A program made the translations under genes and the position numbers. DNA of 64,000 nt. Origin: Rhizobium sp. SL42 (GTDB taxonomy: Bacteria > Pseudomonadota > Alphaproteobacteria > Rhizobiales > Rhizobiaceae). The notes below the pieces were generated by a model that was not told the DNA's origin, did not search any database, and was given only the letters and a program-made list of their open reading frames with translations. The DNA is taken from the NCBI RefSeq assembly GCF_021729845.1, contig NZ_CP063397.1, positions 1,998,001 through 2,062,000 of the forward strand. The letters run 5' to 3'. Shown here piece after piece: positions 8,357 to 17,071 of the stretch (position 1 is the stretch's first letter; each line of letters opens with the position of its first letter).

Positions 8357-8375
8357 TCAGGAAAACGGGGGCCGC

Positions 8376-8513
8376 TTAGGCGACTTTTGGGGCCGGCTTG
8401 CGCTTCAGCATCAGCGCTGCAGCGATAACGGCCTTGAGGCCGATCGGCTGGTAGTTCGAAACCAGATTCTGGTTCGCCGGCTTTTGCTGCTCGGCTTCGT
8501 TCTGGGCTGTCAT
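8376..8513 (-). CDS. Small protein of unknown function (45 residues)
   Basis: 45 residues from the ATG at 8513, which has AGAGGA eight bases upstream; the ATG at 8519 would add two residues but sits too close to that site. The chain is a polar Gln/Asn-rich N-terminus, then a short hydrophobic stretch GLKAVIAAALML and a basic tail KRKPAPKVA. The hydrophobic stretch is short for a membrane helix. A good ribosome site and an isolated position convergent with the SRAP gene support a real gene. No function is recognised. Confidence 0.5.
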   Translation of the reverse strand: MTAQNEAEQQKPANQNLVSNYQPIGLKAVIAAALMLKRKPAPKVA

Positions 8514-8699
8514 TGTCATGTTCCTCTGAATGTTTCCTGACCGCAGTGTTTGTTTTTTCGCTCTCTCTGCGGAGATCATGACAAAAGCGTGACCGAAGCG
8601 CCGACACAAATCAAATTTAAACAAAAAGGATACAATCAGCGAGCTTTGCTCGGAAAAACGCGCGATTTTAGCCGTGGTTTTCCCCGAAAACGCTGGAAA

Positions 8700-8717
8700 C
8701 GGGGCTCAAACGCCCCG
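8700..8717 (-). terminator. Hairpin at the pssA stop codon, weak terminator
   Basis: On the minus strand, a six-bp stem (CGGGGC paired with GCCCCG, six-base loop) spans the end of pssA and is followed by only TTTCC. The T-run is short, so termination is plausible but weak. Confidence 0.35.
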
Positions 8718-9587
8718 ATCGATCTCACTCAGACCTTTTTCGGCTGTTTCCTCGCCAATCGTCAGCGTGCCATAGCGGCGGTGCCAGCTGCGTGCGCCGA
8801 AGGGCAGCGAGCAGAGATAGAGAATCACCGTGACGACAAGGACTTCCCAGGTGAAGCTCATCAAGAGGGCGACGTACAGCACCACGCCGAGGATCATCGG
8901 GAAGACCAGGTCACGGCGGATATGGCCGAAGCCGGATTTGCCCGACCAGACCGGTAGGCGGCTGACCAGCAGGTAGGCGATGATGATCGTATAGGCGGTG
9001 CTGGCATAGGCGAAGAGACCAACGGGTGCGACGCCGAGGAAGCCGAGATAGACCGGCAGAAGGACCAAAAGGGCACCGCCCGGTGCCGGCACGCCGACGA
9101 AGAACTCCGATTGCCAGGGGGCCTTGGTTTCGCGCTCTGACATGACGTTGAAACGCGCCAGTCGAAGCCCGGCCGCGATCGCGTAGATCAGCGCCGCGAT
9201 CCAGCCGAGCGAACGGGCCTGGTCGAGCACGAAGACATAAAGCACAAGGGCAGGGGCCACGCCGAAATTGATGATGTCGGCCAGCGAATCCATCTGCGCG
9301 CCGAATTTCGACGTCGCCTTCATCATCCGGGCGATGCGCCCGTCGATGCCGTCGAGGAAGGCGGCTGCAAGCACCATCGCGACGGCCAGTTCGTAGCGGT
9401 TTTCAAACGCCAGCCGGATGCCGGTCAGTCCGGCGCAGATGGCCAGCACCGTGATCAGGTTCGGCACGACCAATCGCAGGGGGATTTCCCGAAGCCTTGG
9501 GCCACGGGCACTGTTGTCCGACTGATGGGACAAGCCCGGAGCGGGCGCCGCTCCCTGGTTGCCGGATGTCTGGTCTGACGTTTCCAT
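8706..9587 (-). CDS. pssA: CDP-diacylglycerol--serine O-phosphatidyltransferase
   Basis: 293 residues. The CDP-alcohol phosphatidyltransferase signature DGX2ARX8GX3DX3D is complete: D82-G83, A86-R87, G97, D100 and D104. Multiple hydrophobic segments follow, so it is an integral inner-membrane enzyme. It makes phosphatidylserine from CDP-diacylglycerol and L-serine, the precursor of phosphatidylethanolamine. The membrane-bound (type II) form is usual in rhizobia. It starts 11 bp after the psd stop, forming a psd-pssA operon. The N-terminal 30 residues are polar and low complexity. Confidence 0.95.
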   Translation of the reverse strand: METSDQTSGNQGAAPAPGLSHQSDNSARGPRLREIPLRLVVPNLITVLAICAGLTGIRLAFENRYELAVAMVLAAAFLDGIDGRIARMMKATSKFGAQMDSLADIINFGVAPALVLYVFVLDQARSLGWIAALIYAIAAGLRLARFNVMSERETKAPWQSEFFVGVPAPGGALLVLLPVYLGFLGVAPVGLFAYASTAYTIIIAYLLVSRLPVWSGKSGFGHIRRDLVFPMILGVVLYVALLMSFTWEVLVVTVILYLCSLPFGARSWHRRYGTLTIGEETAEKGLSEIDRGV

Positions 9588-9598
9588 CGGCGCGTCCC

Positions 9599-10297
9599 TT
9601 AGCTGCGGCGGCTGACGACCGGACCCTTGGCCGAACCGAATTCGGCAATGACGGTTTCACCGGCAATTGCTGTCTGTCCAAGCGATACCCGCGGCTCGGC
9701 GCCGGCAGGCAGGAAGACGTCGAGGCGCGATCCGAAACGAATGAGGCCGAAGCGCTCGCCGGCATCCAGCGGTTCGTTCGGGTTGGTCCAGCAGACGATG
9801 CGACGCGCGACGAGGCCGGCGATCTGCACGACGCCGATATTGCCGTGAACCGTCTCGATCACCAGTCCATTGCGTTCGTTCTCGACGCTTGCCTTGTCCA
9901 GCTCGGCATTCAGGAAGCTGCCTTCCTTGTATGCAATGTTCGTTACCCGTCCACGCACCGGTGCGCGGTTCACATGGCAGTTGAACACATTCATGAAGAT
10001 GGTGATCCGCAACAGCGGTTCGGAGCCCAGCTGAAGCTCTTCCGGCGGCACCGACATCTGGACAGACGACACCCGACCATCTGCCGGGCTGATGACCAGA
10101 TCATCATCCTGTGGCGTCACGCGTTCGGGATCACGGAAGAAGTAGGCGCACCAGAGTGTCAGTACCAGACCGACCCAGAAGAGCGGGTTCCACAGCCAGC
10201 CAAGGACCAGCGAGCCGACGAAGAATGCCGCGACGAAGGGATAGCCCTCCTTGTGCACGGGCACGATCGTCTTGCGGATGGTTTCGAGCAAATCCAT
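9599..10297 (-). CDS. psd: Phosphatidylserine decarboxylase proenzyme
   Basis: 232 residues, the short form common in alphaproteobacteria. The self-cleavage site is visible as RFGS (188-190), where chain scission between G189 and S190 creates the pyruvoyl group on the alpha chain. Other family signatures are SPADGRV (70-76) and [14 protein letters not shown] (103-116). Two hydrophobic helices near residues 20-52 anchor it to the inner membrane. It decarboxylates phosphatidylserine to phosphatidylethanolamine. It precedes pssA by 11 bp, so consecutive pathway enzymes are co-transcribed. Confidence 0.95.
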   Translation of the reverse strand: MDLLETIRKTIVPVHKEGYPFVAAFFVGSLVLGWLWNPLFWVGLVLTLWCAYFFRDPERVTPQDDDLVISPADGRVSSVQMSVPPEELQLGSEPLLRITIFMNVFNCHVNRAPVRGRVTNIAYKEGSFLNAELDKASVENERNGLVIETVHGNIGVVQIAGLVARRIVCWTNPNEPLDAGERFGLIRFGSRLDVFLPAGAEPRVSLGQTAIAGETVIAEFGSAKGPVVSRRS

Positions 10298-10465
10298 GGA
10301 ATCCTCAGTCTCTTGATAAAGTTCGCTCGCTGAGTACCGCGAAAGCGGGGCGCGGGCAATGCTGACGGGCCAATCAGCCCATCAAAAGGCCGCCTGCGGC
10401 ATTTGGCATCGGCCCAAAATAAATCGGGGTGTTTATGAACTATAGCGACAATCTATCAATAATTG

Positions 10466-10484
10466 CTCCCTAAAAAAGGGGAGG
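10466..10484 (+). promoter_or_regulatory. Possible hairpin masking the ribosome binding site of the leader ORF
   Basis: CTCCC at 10466-10470 can pair with GGGAG at 10479-10483 across an A-rich loop. The second arm is part of the unusually strong Shine-Dalgarno GGGGAGG (10478-10484), seven bases before the ATG at 10492. The stem is only five pairs, so a regulatory role is inference. Confidence 0.35.
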
Positions 10485-10491
10485 CGAAGAT

Positions 10492-10530
10492 ATGAAATGC
10501 ATGCGCGTCGTCGCCAGGCGCGTTGAATGA
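10492..10530 (+). CDS. 12-codon leader mini-ORF coupled to a diguanylate cyclase
   Basis: ATG 10492 follows the best ribosome site in this intergenic region. The frame encodes 12 residues, beginning MKCMRVV, and its TGA (10528-10530) overlaps the ATG (10527-10529) of the diguanylate cyclase gene in a different frame, the classic ATGA coupling arrangement. The cyclase start itself has no good Shine-Dalgarno. This suggests the cyclase is translated by re-initiation. Chance cannot be excluded for such a short frame. Confidence 0.4.
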   Translation: MKCMRVVARRVE

Positions 10531-11831
10531 CATGGATGAAATTGTTGAATTTAGCCAGAAGACCTGAGCTTTCGGACGCATCAACCGAGACCCTGAGTGG
10601 CCTTTACTGGTATGCCGCCGATGGCGAACCCGTACCGCCAGAGCTGGATGTCGCACCGATAATCATACACGATATCCGGACCGTGGAGGCGCATGCGGTT
10701 CTGCTTCTGCCGGTCCGTCCCGATACCACGGGACCTGGTCCTGGCCAAATCCGTGCGCTTCACGGGCAGGACATCTATATCATCGCCGTGTCACAGTTGC
10801 CGGTGAGCCTCGCCCGCCAGCAGCAGCTTTATGCGGAAGGCGCTGACGACGTCCATGTGCTGGAAGGGTGCGTGGCAATGTTTGCCTGTCTCGCGCGCGC
10901 CAAGCGCCATTTTGAGCGATCGCATGGCGCCGAGACGAAGCGTCGCGATCTGAAAGCGCAATTGGACATCCTGCAGGATGCACTCGACCATCTGCCGACG
11001 CCGATCTACCTGAAAAACATCAATGGCTGGTATCAGGCCTGCAATACGGCCTTTGCCAACCTTTTGAGCCGCCCGCGCGAAGAGGTCATAGGCCACCGTC
11101 TGGAGGAACTCGCCCCGGCGGAAACGGCCGAAAAGCACGAAACGTCCGACGCCCGTCTTCGCGAGCTCGGTGGCTTGATGTGCTATGAGACCGATGTCTG
11201 CCTGCATGACGACGATCAACGCTACGTCATGTTGCACAAGGCACTGGTCTCCGATGAACATGGCAAGCCCTGCGGAATTGCCGGCGTCATGATCGATATC
11301 ACTGAGCGCAAACGTCTCGAGGCACGGCTGATGAACGCCGCAGAGCGTGATCCGCTGACGGATGCCTACAATCGCCGAAAGTTCTTTGAACTTGCCGACC
11401 AGGCAATCAGCGACGCGGTCGCCCACGGCGATACGCTGTGTGTCGCGGCTATCGATGTCGATAATTTCAAGTCGATCAACGACGAGTTCGGCCATGCCGA
11501 AGGTGACATCACGCTGTGCTCGATCGTTGATATCCTGCGCACGCACGAGACCGAAGGCGTGATCGTGGCGCGTGCTGGTGGCGAGGAATTCTTCGTCTTC
11601 TTTTTCGGCGCGGCTGCTGCCCGGGCAGAAGAAATCCTGCAGGCGATGCGCACCGAGATAAGCCAGTATTGCCAGATTCGGACCGCGGTCGGGCTTGCGG
11701 GTACGATCAGTGTCGGCATGGCGGCCTTTGATCCGGCGGCCGAAAATATCGACCGAGCCCTGCGCCGCGCCGATGCAGCACTCTATCACGCCAAGCACCA
11801 TGGTCGAAACCGCCTGAGCCGCGCCAGATAG
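10527..11831 (+). CDS. PAS-GGDEF diguanylate cyclase
   Basis: 434 residues. The C-terminal GGDEF domain (about 272-434) has an intact GGEEF active-site loop (351-355) and the DVDNFKSIND metal/nucleotide segment (D310 or D312), so it should make cyclic di-GMP. No RxxD inhibitory site precedes the loop. A PAS domain spans about 151-262, ending GVMIDITERKRLE. The N-terminal 130 residues resemble a degenerate response-regulator receiver: a late QLYAEGADDVHVL stretch followed by CLARAKRHF. The protein is cytoplasmic, with no membrane segment. An alternative start at codon 4 (ATG 10536) exists. Translation is probably coupled to the mini-ORF just upstream. Confidence 0.9.
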   Translation: MTWMKLLNLARRPELSDASTETLSGLYWYAADGEPVPPELDVAPIIIHDIRTVEAHAVLLLPVRPDTTGPGPGQIRALHGQDIYIIAVSQLPVSLARQQQLYAEGADDVHVLEGCVAMFACLARAKRHFERSHGAETKRRDLKAQLDILQDALDHLPTPIYLKNINGWYQACNTAFANLLSRPREEVIGHRLEELAPAETAEKHETSDARLRELGGLMCYETDVCLHDDDQRYVMLHKALVSDEHGKPCGIAGVMIDITERKRLEARLMNAAERDPLTDAYNRRKFFELADQAISDAVAHGDTLCVAAIDVDNFKSINDEFGHAEGDITLCSIVDILRTHETEGVIVARAGGEEFFVFFFGAAAARAEEILQAMRTEISQYCQIRTAVGLAGTISVGMAAFDPAAENIDRALRRADAALYHAKHHGRNRLSRAR

Positions 11832-11860
11832 GGGCGGTCTCGGGCGGTTTCCCGCTTTGC

Positions 11861-13747
11861 TCAGATGGCCGGCGGGCGCCGTACGACCACACCCAGTTCG
11901 TCGCTTTCGCGCACCTGGCGCAGGTGTTCCTCGGCCTGTGTTGCTTCCCTCTGACGGTTCCACATCGAGGCATAGAGACCGTTTTGCGACAAAAGATCGC
12001 TGTGGCTTCCGCGTTCGGCAATTTCGCCGCCCTTGAGCACGATGATCTCGTCGGCGCCGACGACCGTCGACAGCCGATGCGCGATGACCAGCGTCGTCCG
12101 GTTTTTCGACACGATGTCGAGCGCCGACTGGATCTCATGTTCGGTTGTGGTGTCGAGCGCCGAGGTCGCCTCGTCGAGGATCAGGATCGGTGGGGCCTTC
12201 AACACGGTGCGGGCAATCGCCACGCGCTGCTTTTCGCCACCCGACAGCTTCAGGCCGCGCTCACCCACCATGGTGCCGTATCCATCCGGCAGTTCCTTGA
12301 TGAAGCGGCCGATCTGGGCGATTTCAGTTGCCTGTTCGATGTCGGCGTCGCTGGCGTCGGGCCGGCCGTAGCGGACATTGTAGGCAATCGTGTCGTTAAA
12401 CAGCACGGTGTCCTGCGGCACCATGCCGATGGCGCTGCGCAGCGATTTCTGCGTCACGTCGCGCACATCCTGGCCATCGATGGTGATTGAACCCTGCTGC
12501 ACGTCGTAGAAACGGTAGAGCAGGCGCGAGATCGTGGACTTGCCCGCCCCGGACGGGCCGACCACGGCGACGGTCTTGCCTGCCGGAACCTCGAAGGAAA
12601 TGCCCTTGAGGATGGGGCGTTCGGGATCGTAGTGGAAATGCACATCGTTGAACGCGATCGCACCCTGGCCGACGGAAAGCGCCGTGGCATCCGGCTTGTC
12701 GACGACTTCCGCCTCGACTTCGAGAAGATCGAACATCTGCTCGATATCGGTCAGGCCCTGGCGGATTTCGCGGTAGACGAAGCCGATGAAATTGAGCGGG
12801 AAGGACAATTGCATCAAAAGCGCGTTGACGAAGACGAAGTCGCCGATCGTCTGCTGGCCGCTCTGCACCGCCAGTGCTGACATCACCATGATGACGGCAG
12901 TGCCGACGCCGAAGATCACACCCTGGCCGAAGTTCAGCCAGCCGAGCGAAGTCCAGACCTGGGTCGCGGACTTTTCGTAACGCTCCATCGACTGGTCGAA
13001 GCGCTTGGCTTCCATCTCTTCGTTGCCGAAATATTTGACCGTCTCGAAGTTCAGCAGAGAATCGATCGCCTTGGTATTGGCATCGGTGTCGCTGTCGTTC
13101 ATCGCCCGGCGGATGCCGATGCGCCAGTCGCTGGCCCGAATAGTGAACCAAATATAGGCCCAGACGGTGAAAGCAGTAATGGCCAGATAGGAGAAGCCGT
13201 AGCTCCACCAGAAGATGGCAGCCGTCAGCAGGAATTCGATCAGCGTCGGAATGGAATTCAGGATGGTAAAGCGGACAATGGTTTCGATGCCCTTGGTGCC
13301 GCGTTCGATGATCCGCGACAGGCCGCCGGTCTTGCGCTCGAGGTGGAAGCGCAGCGACAGCTGGTGCATATGCACGAAGGTACGGTAGGCAAGCTGGCGC
13401 ACGGCATACTGGCCAACGCTGGCAAACAGCGCGTCACGCAGCTGGTTGAGCCCGACCTGGGCGATGCGGGTCAGATTGTAGAGGACAACCAGCACGACCG
13501 CGCCCAAGAGGAAGGTTGGCAGTAGCCCGACCATGTCGAGCTTGCCGTTCAGTGCATCGGTCGCCCATTTGAAGAAGTAGGGCACCAGGATCAGTACGAA
13601 TTTCGAGATCACCAGGAAGACGGTGGCCCAGACGACCCGCATCTTCAGGTCCAGTCGGTCCGAAGGCCACATATAGGGCCAGAGGTTGACCAGCGTATCC
13701 ATCGGATTGCTGGAATCCGCCGAAACGGTCTTCTTCTTCGTTGCCAT
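11861..13747 (-). CDS. Atm1/ABCB7-type ABC exporter (half transporter)
   Basis: 628 residues from the ATG at 13747. The N-terminal half (about 30-340) has six membrane helices; the C-terminal nucleotide-binding domain has Walker [10 protein letters not shown] (397-405), signature LSGGEKQ (501-507) and Walker B ILILDE (521-526). NFETVKYFGNE (233-243) and LSFPLNFIGFVYREIRQ (314-330) are hallmarks of the Atm1/ABCB7/HMT1 group. These export glutathione-linked or sulfur compounds and heavy-metal conjugates and work as homodimers. It lies downstream of the LysM gene, with a terminator between them, so it likely has its own promoter. Confidence 0.9.
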   Translation of the reverse strand: MATKKKTVSADSSNPMDTLVNLWPYMWPSDRLDLKMRVVWATVFLVISKFVLILVPYFFKWATDALNGKLDMVGLLPTFLLGAVVLVVLYNLTRIAQVGLNQLRDALFASVGQYAVRQLAYRTFVHMHQLSLRFHLERKTGGLSRIIERGTKGIETIVRFTILNSIPTLIEFLLTAAIFWWSYGFSYLAITAFTVWAYIWFTIRASDWRIGIRRAMNDSDTDANTKAIDSLLNFETVKYFGNEEMEAKRFDQSMERYEKSATQVWTSLGWLNFGQGVIFGVGTAVIMVMSALAVQSGQQTIGDFVFVNALLMQLSFPLNFIGFVYREIRQGLTDIEQMFDLLEVEAEVVDKPDATALSVGQGAIAFNDVHFHYDPERPILKGISFEVPAGKTVAVVGPSGAGKSTISRLLYRFYDVQQGSITIDGQDVRDVTQKSLRSAIGMVPQDTVLFNDTIAYNVRYGRPDASDADIEQATEIAQIGRFIKELPDGYGTMVGERGLKLSGGEKQRVAIARTVLKAPPILILDEATSALDTTTEHEIQSALDIVSKNRTTLVIAHRLSTVVGADEIIVLKGGEIAERGSHSDLLSQNGLYASMWNRQREATQAEEHLRQVRESDELGVVVRRPPAI

Positions 13748-13780
13748 TGGCCGAGCCCCGCCGTGATCGCGCATGCAGAT

Positions 13781-13818
13781 AAAAAGCGGCGACCCCTTGG
13801 GGCCGCCGCTTGGCATCA
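13781..13818 (-). terminator. Intrinsic terminator after the LysM-protein gene
   Basis: On the minus strand a strong GC hairpin forms: the arms at 13784-13791 and 13804-13811 pair (AAGCGGCG with CGCCGCTT), and an inner CCCC/GGGG pairs around a TT loop. The descending arm runs into TTTTT (13785-13781). It lies about 60 bp after the LysM gene stop (13875) and before the exporter start (13747). Confidence 0.8.
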
Positions 13819-13874
13819 CATAAGTTCTGTAGCTGCCGATTGCAATGATCGGCGAAGGCGAGTGCGCTGAACGC

Positions 13875-15923
13875 TCAGTTGACCGCCTTGTCGTGAAGCC
13901 GCTTGCGGTGGATTTCCTCGGCGTTCGGCAGCGCCTCCGACGGAACCGTGAAGATCTGGCCGGGCTCGATACGATCAGGATTGCTGATCTGCTCCGCATT
14001 GGCGAGGTAGATCGTGGTGTAACGCACGCCCTGACCGTAGAGGCGGCGCGAGATCTGCCACAGCGTATCGCCACGGCGGATGATCACGCTCGACTTGCTC
14101 TCGGCCAGAGGTGCCTGCTCGATCACCTTCGGTTCGCCGGAAGTGCTTGTGGCGGTCTCGGTGGCCGTTGCCGGCGTGGTGATGACGGGTGCATCCATCG
14201 CCAAGGCGGGAGCTGGAAGCGGTACGGCCAACAATTCGCGGATCATGCCGAGGATCTTCGGCAGCGCTGTGCCAAGTCCGCTGATATCGCCGGGCTTTAT
14301 CGCGCGCAATGCCGCCAGCGCTTCGCGGGCCCTGGTGGCACTCTTTGCGACCTGCTCGGACAGTTCCGCCGGCGCGGCAGCGGTCGGCCGGAAATCGATG
14401 ATCGACTGCAGGCCAAACTCGGTTGCCGATCGGGCCGCGGCGACCTGTTCCAACACCGGAACCTTGCCATCGGCAAACAGGCCTTCGAGGATGGTGAGCC
14501 CCTTGGTCAGAGCCATGCGCAGGCGCTCGAACTCGGCGAGGTCTGGGCCGGCCTTTGCCGCGGCATCATCGGCGCCCGGCGTCTGTGCCACGACGGAGAC
14601 CTGCTCGCCCTCAGGCCGTTCGAACGGCACGGAAGCACGTACGATCACCTTGCCGGCCGTATCGAGCAGTTCCACCTGGATGATGTGGCTGCCGACGGAA
14701 AGCTTCACTTCGCCCTCGATGATAAAGTTGCCGCTGGCATCAGCAGCAATCTGGCCGATCAGCGTCTTGTCGGCAAAACCGCGCACGGTCGAGCCGGCCG
14801 GAGCCTTGCCGGCGACGAAAATCCTGTCACCCTCGATTTCGACAGCGCTGACCTGAACTTCTGCAGCACCGGTTACCGGTGAGGCCGCGGTGCTCGGATC
14901 GGCAGAAGCAACGTCGGTGGAGGCGACTGCCGGTGTCGCGCCGGACAGGTCTGCCGGTGCTGCAGGTGTTGCCGCGCTGCCCGCCGATGCGGTCGCGGCC
15001 GGGAGCCTTCCCTGCGTGGCGGTCTTGCCCGAAGGCGCTGTCTGGCCCGGAAGCGTGATCAGCCTGCTTGCTTCGCCCGGCTTCGAGACCATTGCCAAGA
15101 GTTCGCCCTTGCCACCCTCTGGCACTGAGATCGTTGCGACCTCGTCGGAAGTCACGACCTTGCCATTCAGATCGGTCGCCCGCAATTGCAGCGAATGATC
15201 ACCGGCGGCGAGCGGATTATCCAGCACGGCGGCGAAATCGCCGGTGCCATCGACGGTGAGCGATGAGATCACCGTGTTGCCGTTGACGATTTCGACCTTG
15301 GCGCCCGGTGCGGCATTGCCGGCAATGACCGTCGAGCCATCCGGCTCTACGCGCAACACGTCAAAGCGCGGCAATGCGGATCCGGCATCGCTCGGCGCTG
15401 CTGCCGTCTCGACAGGCTTGCCGAGCAGCGCATCCTTGATCGAGCCGATCATGCCGGCCGCCTTGGCCGGATCGGCCGGCAGCTGCTGGATGATGGCCAG
15501 AGCCTTCGCCGCATCCGCCTGCGCAGTCTTCAGTGTCTCGACGATCTTCGCGTCCAGTCCGTCCGGAATGTCGATCGCGGCAAGCGCCGTAATCGCAGCC
15601 TGGGCAAGCGTCTTTGCCGCGCTATAGGCTTCAACGCCTGGTGTCCGGCCGTCGGCAAACAGGGTCGAGATGCCATCCACTGCCTTGACGGCCTCGGCCT
15701 TGAGGCGATCCATCTTCTCGCTGGCGACCGCGGCGATGTCGCCGGCGACAGTCTCGGCTGTTGCAGAGGCCTGGTCGGCGATTGCTTTTGCCGCATCGGT
15801 AGCCGCCGTGACCGACGGCCCCGATGTATCCGTCGGATTGAGGCGCGGCATCACGACAAACACCATCAGCATGGTTGCGATGGCAAGGACGAACAGGACC
15901 AGCCAGAGGGCGCGGTTCTTCAT
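13875..15923 (-). CDS. Membrane-anchored LysM protein with mirrored Ig-like and helical domains
   Basis: 682 residues. One N-terminal membrane helix (7-26) anchors a periplasmic chain. The C-terminal LysM domain (about 612-661, VIIRRGDTLWQISRRLYG ... IEPGQIFTVP) binds peptidoglycan. Between them are a helical Ala-rich domain (about 70-165), an Ig-like beta domain (186-268), an Ala/Ser/Thr/Pro linker (270-352), a second Ig-like domain (354-436) and a second helical domain (460-567). The pairs look duplicated: AGNAAPGAKV versus AGKAPAGSTV, and LFADGRTPG versus LFADGKVPV. Similar LysM/Ig-like proteins are known in Rhizobiales without assigned function. It probably links inner membrane and cell wall. 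It is monocistronic, ending at a strong terminator. Confidence 0.85.
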   Translation of the reverse strand: MKNRALWLVLFVLAIATMLMVFVVMPRLNPTDTSGPSVTAATDAAKAIADQASATAETVAGDIAAVASEKMDRLKAEAVKAVDGISTLFADGRTPGVEAYSAAKTLAQAAITALAAIDIPDGLDAKIVETLKTAQADAAKALAIIQQLPADPAKAAGMIGSIKDALLGKPVETAAAPSDAGSALPRFDVLRVEPDGSTVIAGNAAPGAKVEIVNGNTVISSLTVDGTGDFAAVLDNPLAAGDHSLQLRATDLNGKVVTSDEVATISVPEGGKGELLAMVSKPGEASRLITLPGQTAPSGKTATQGRLPAATASAGSAATPAAPADLSGATPAVASTDVASADPSTAASPVTGAAEVQVSAVEIEGDRIFVAGKAPAGSTVRGFADKTLIGQIAADASGNFIIEGEVKLSVGSHIIQVELLDTAGKVIVRASVPFERPEGEQVSVVAQTPGADDAAAKAGPDLAEFERLRMALTKGLTILEGLFADGKVPVLEQVAAARSATEFGLQSIIDFRPTAAAPAELSEQVAKSATRAREALAALRAIKPGDISGLGTALPKILGMIRELLAVPLPAPALAMDAPVITTPATATETATSTSGEPKVIEQAPLAESKSSVIIRRGDTLWQISRRLYGQGVRYTTIYLANAEQISNPDRIEPGQIFTVPSEALPNAEEIHRKRLHDKAVN

Positions 15924-16080
15924 ATCAACGGTCTCCTAGCGGTAAATCCGCCATATCCATTGGAATTGCTAGCGTTATCCGATGTCTAGGACAAGCGGCG
16001 GCATGTGATTCTGGCCGAATGCACAAGGGTTTTTAGCCAAATTTGTTGACCTGACCGGCGGCAAATAGTCTTTTGTGGGT

Positions 16081-16701
16081 ATGACAGAGCATAACTCCAC
16101 GATTCGATCCGTTTGCGTTTATTGCGGCTCTCAGCCCGGACGCGATCCCGCCTTTATGGAAGCCGGCCGCCAGTTGGGCCGATCGCTTGCAGAAAACAAC
16201 ATCCGCCTGATCTATGGTGGTGGCACCAAGGGTATCATGGGTGCCGTCGCCGCGGGCGTTCTGTCCGCCGGCGGGCAGGTCACAGGCATCATTCCCGAAT
16301 TCCTGGTCGACATGGAGGCGACACGCCATTCACTCGGCCAACTCAGCGAACTCATTATCACGCAGGACATGCACGAGCGCAAGCATGCGATGTTCGAGCG
16401 ATCGGATGCTTTCGTAACGCTTCCGGGCGGCATCGGCACGCTTGAGGAGATCGTCGAGATCATGACCTGGGGCCAGCTCGGCCGGCACGCCAAGCCGATG
16501 GTCTTTGCCAATATCAACGATTTCTGGAAGCCGATGCTGGAACTGATAGACCACATGTCGGCGGCCGGCTTCATCCATACGGCGCACCGCGTCCGCCCGC
16601 TGGTTATCGATGCGGTGCCGGACATCGTTCCCGCGATCATCGATCGCTGGGCCATGAGCGCCAATCCCGAAGGTGAATCGGCGATCATTTCCAAGCTCTG
16701 A
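16081..16701 (+). CDS. LOG-family cytokinin riboside 5'-monophosphate phosphoribohydrolase
   Basis: 206 residues from the ATG at 16081; a GTG two codons earlier (16075) is possible. The family signatures are VCVYCGSQPG (11-20), YGGGTKGIMG (45-54), the catalytic R100-K101 (HERKHAMF) and PGGIGTLEE (115-123), which together bind and cleave the N-glycosidic bond of AMP-type substrates. LOG enzymes release ribose 5-phosphate from cytokinin ribotides or from AMP. In bacteria the older label is lysine decarboxylase-like protein, which is a misannotation. It stands alone, convergent with the cupin gene 20 bp away. Confidence 0.92.
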   Translation: MTEHNSTIRSVCVYCGSQPGRDPAFMEAGRQLGRSLAENNIRLIYGGGTKGIMGAVAAGVLSAGGQVTGIIPEFLVDMEATRHSLGQLSELIITQDMHERKHAMFERSDAFVTLPGGIGTLEEIVEIMTWGQLGRHAKPMVFANINDFWKPMLELIDHMSAAGFIHTAHRVRPLVIDAVPDIVPAIIDRWAMSANPEGESAIISKL

Positions 16702-16720
16702 GGCTTGGGGTCGCGTGGTA

Positions 16721-17050
16721 TCAGTCGACGATGAAAAGCTTTGCGCCGACCGCAGTCGATGAGCGATGCGGTTCGGCCTTGTCGGCAACCTGATAGCTCA
16801 TGCCCGGCTTGAGAACGAAGACGCGCCCGTCTTCAAGCTCGGTTGTGAGTTCGCCTTCGAGGCAGAGCAGGATATGGCCTTTCACGCACCAGTGGTCTGC
16901 CAGATAGCCGGGCGTATAATTGACGATGCGCACCCGGATGTCGCCGAAGTGGCGCGTCTGCCACGTCGCCGAGCCGGTCTCGCCCTTGTGCTCGGTCTTT
17001 TCCACGCTGGCCCAGTCGGTCGTTCCGAACGGTATGTCGGCAATTTTCAT
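16721..17050 (-). CDS. DHCW-type cupin fold protein
   Basis: 109 residues from the ATG at 17050. It is a single cupin beta-barrel: YLADHWCVKGHILLCLEGEL (about 50-69) gives the first motif with His and Cys where the family name expects DHCW, and LKPGMSYQVADKAEPHRS gives the second. Small cupins of this type are usually annotated by fold only, and the ligand is unknown. The gene begins 21 bp after rarD on the same strand and is probably co-transcribed. Confidence 0.75.
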   Translation of the reverse strand: MKIADIPFGTTDWASVEKTEHKGETGSATWQTRHFGDIRVRIVNYTPGYLADHWCVKGHILLCLEGELTTELEDGRVFVLKPGMSYQVADKAEPHRSSTAVGAKLFIVD

Positions 17051-17071
17051 TGATTGTTTCCGCAATGAGGC

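Noticed and set aside
13845..14882. 345-codon plus-strand frame antisense to the LysM gene
   Set aside because: Shadow produced by Ala-rich coding on the other strand.
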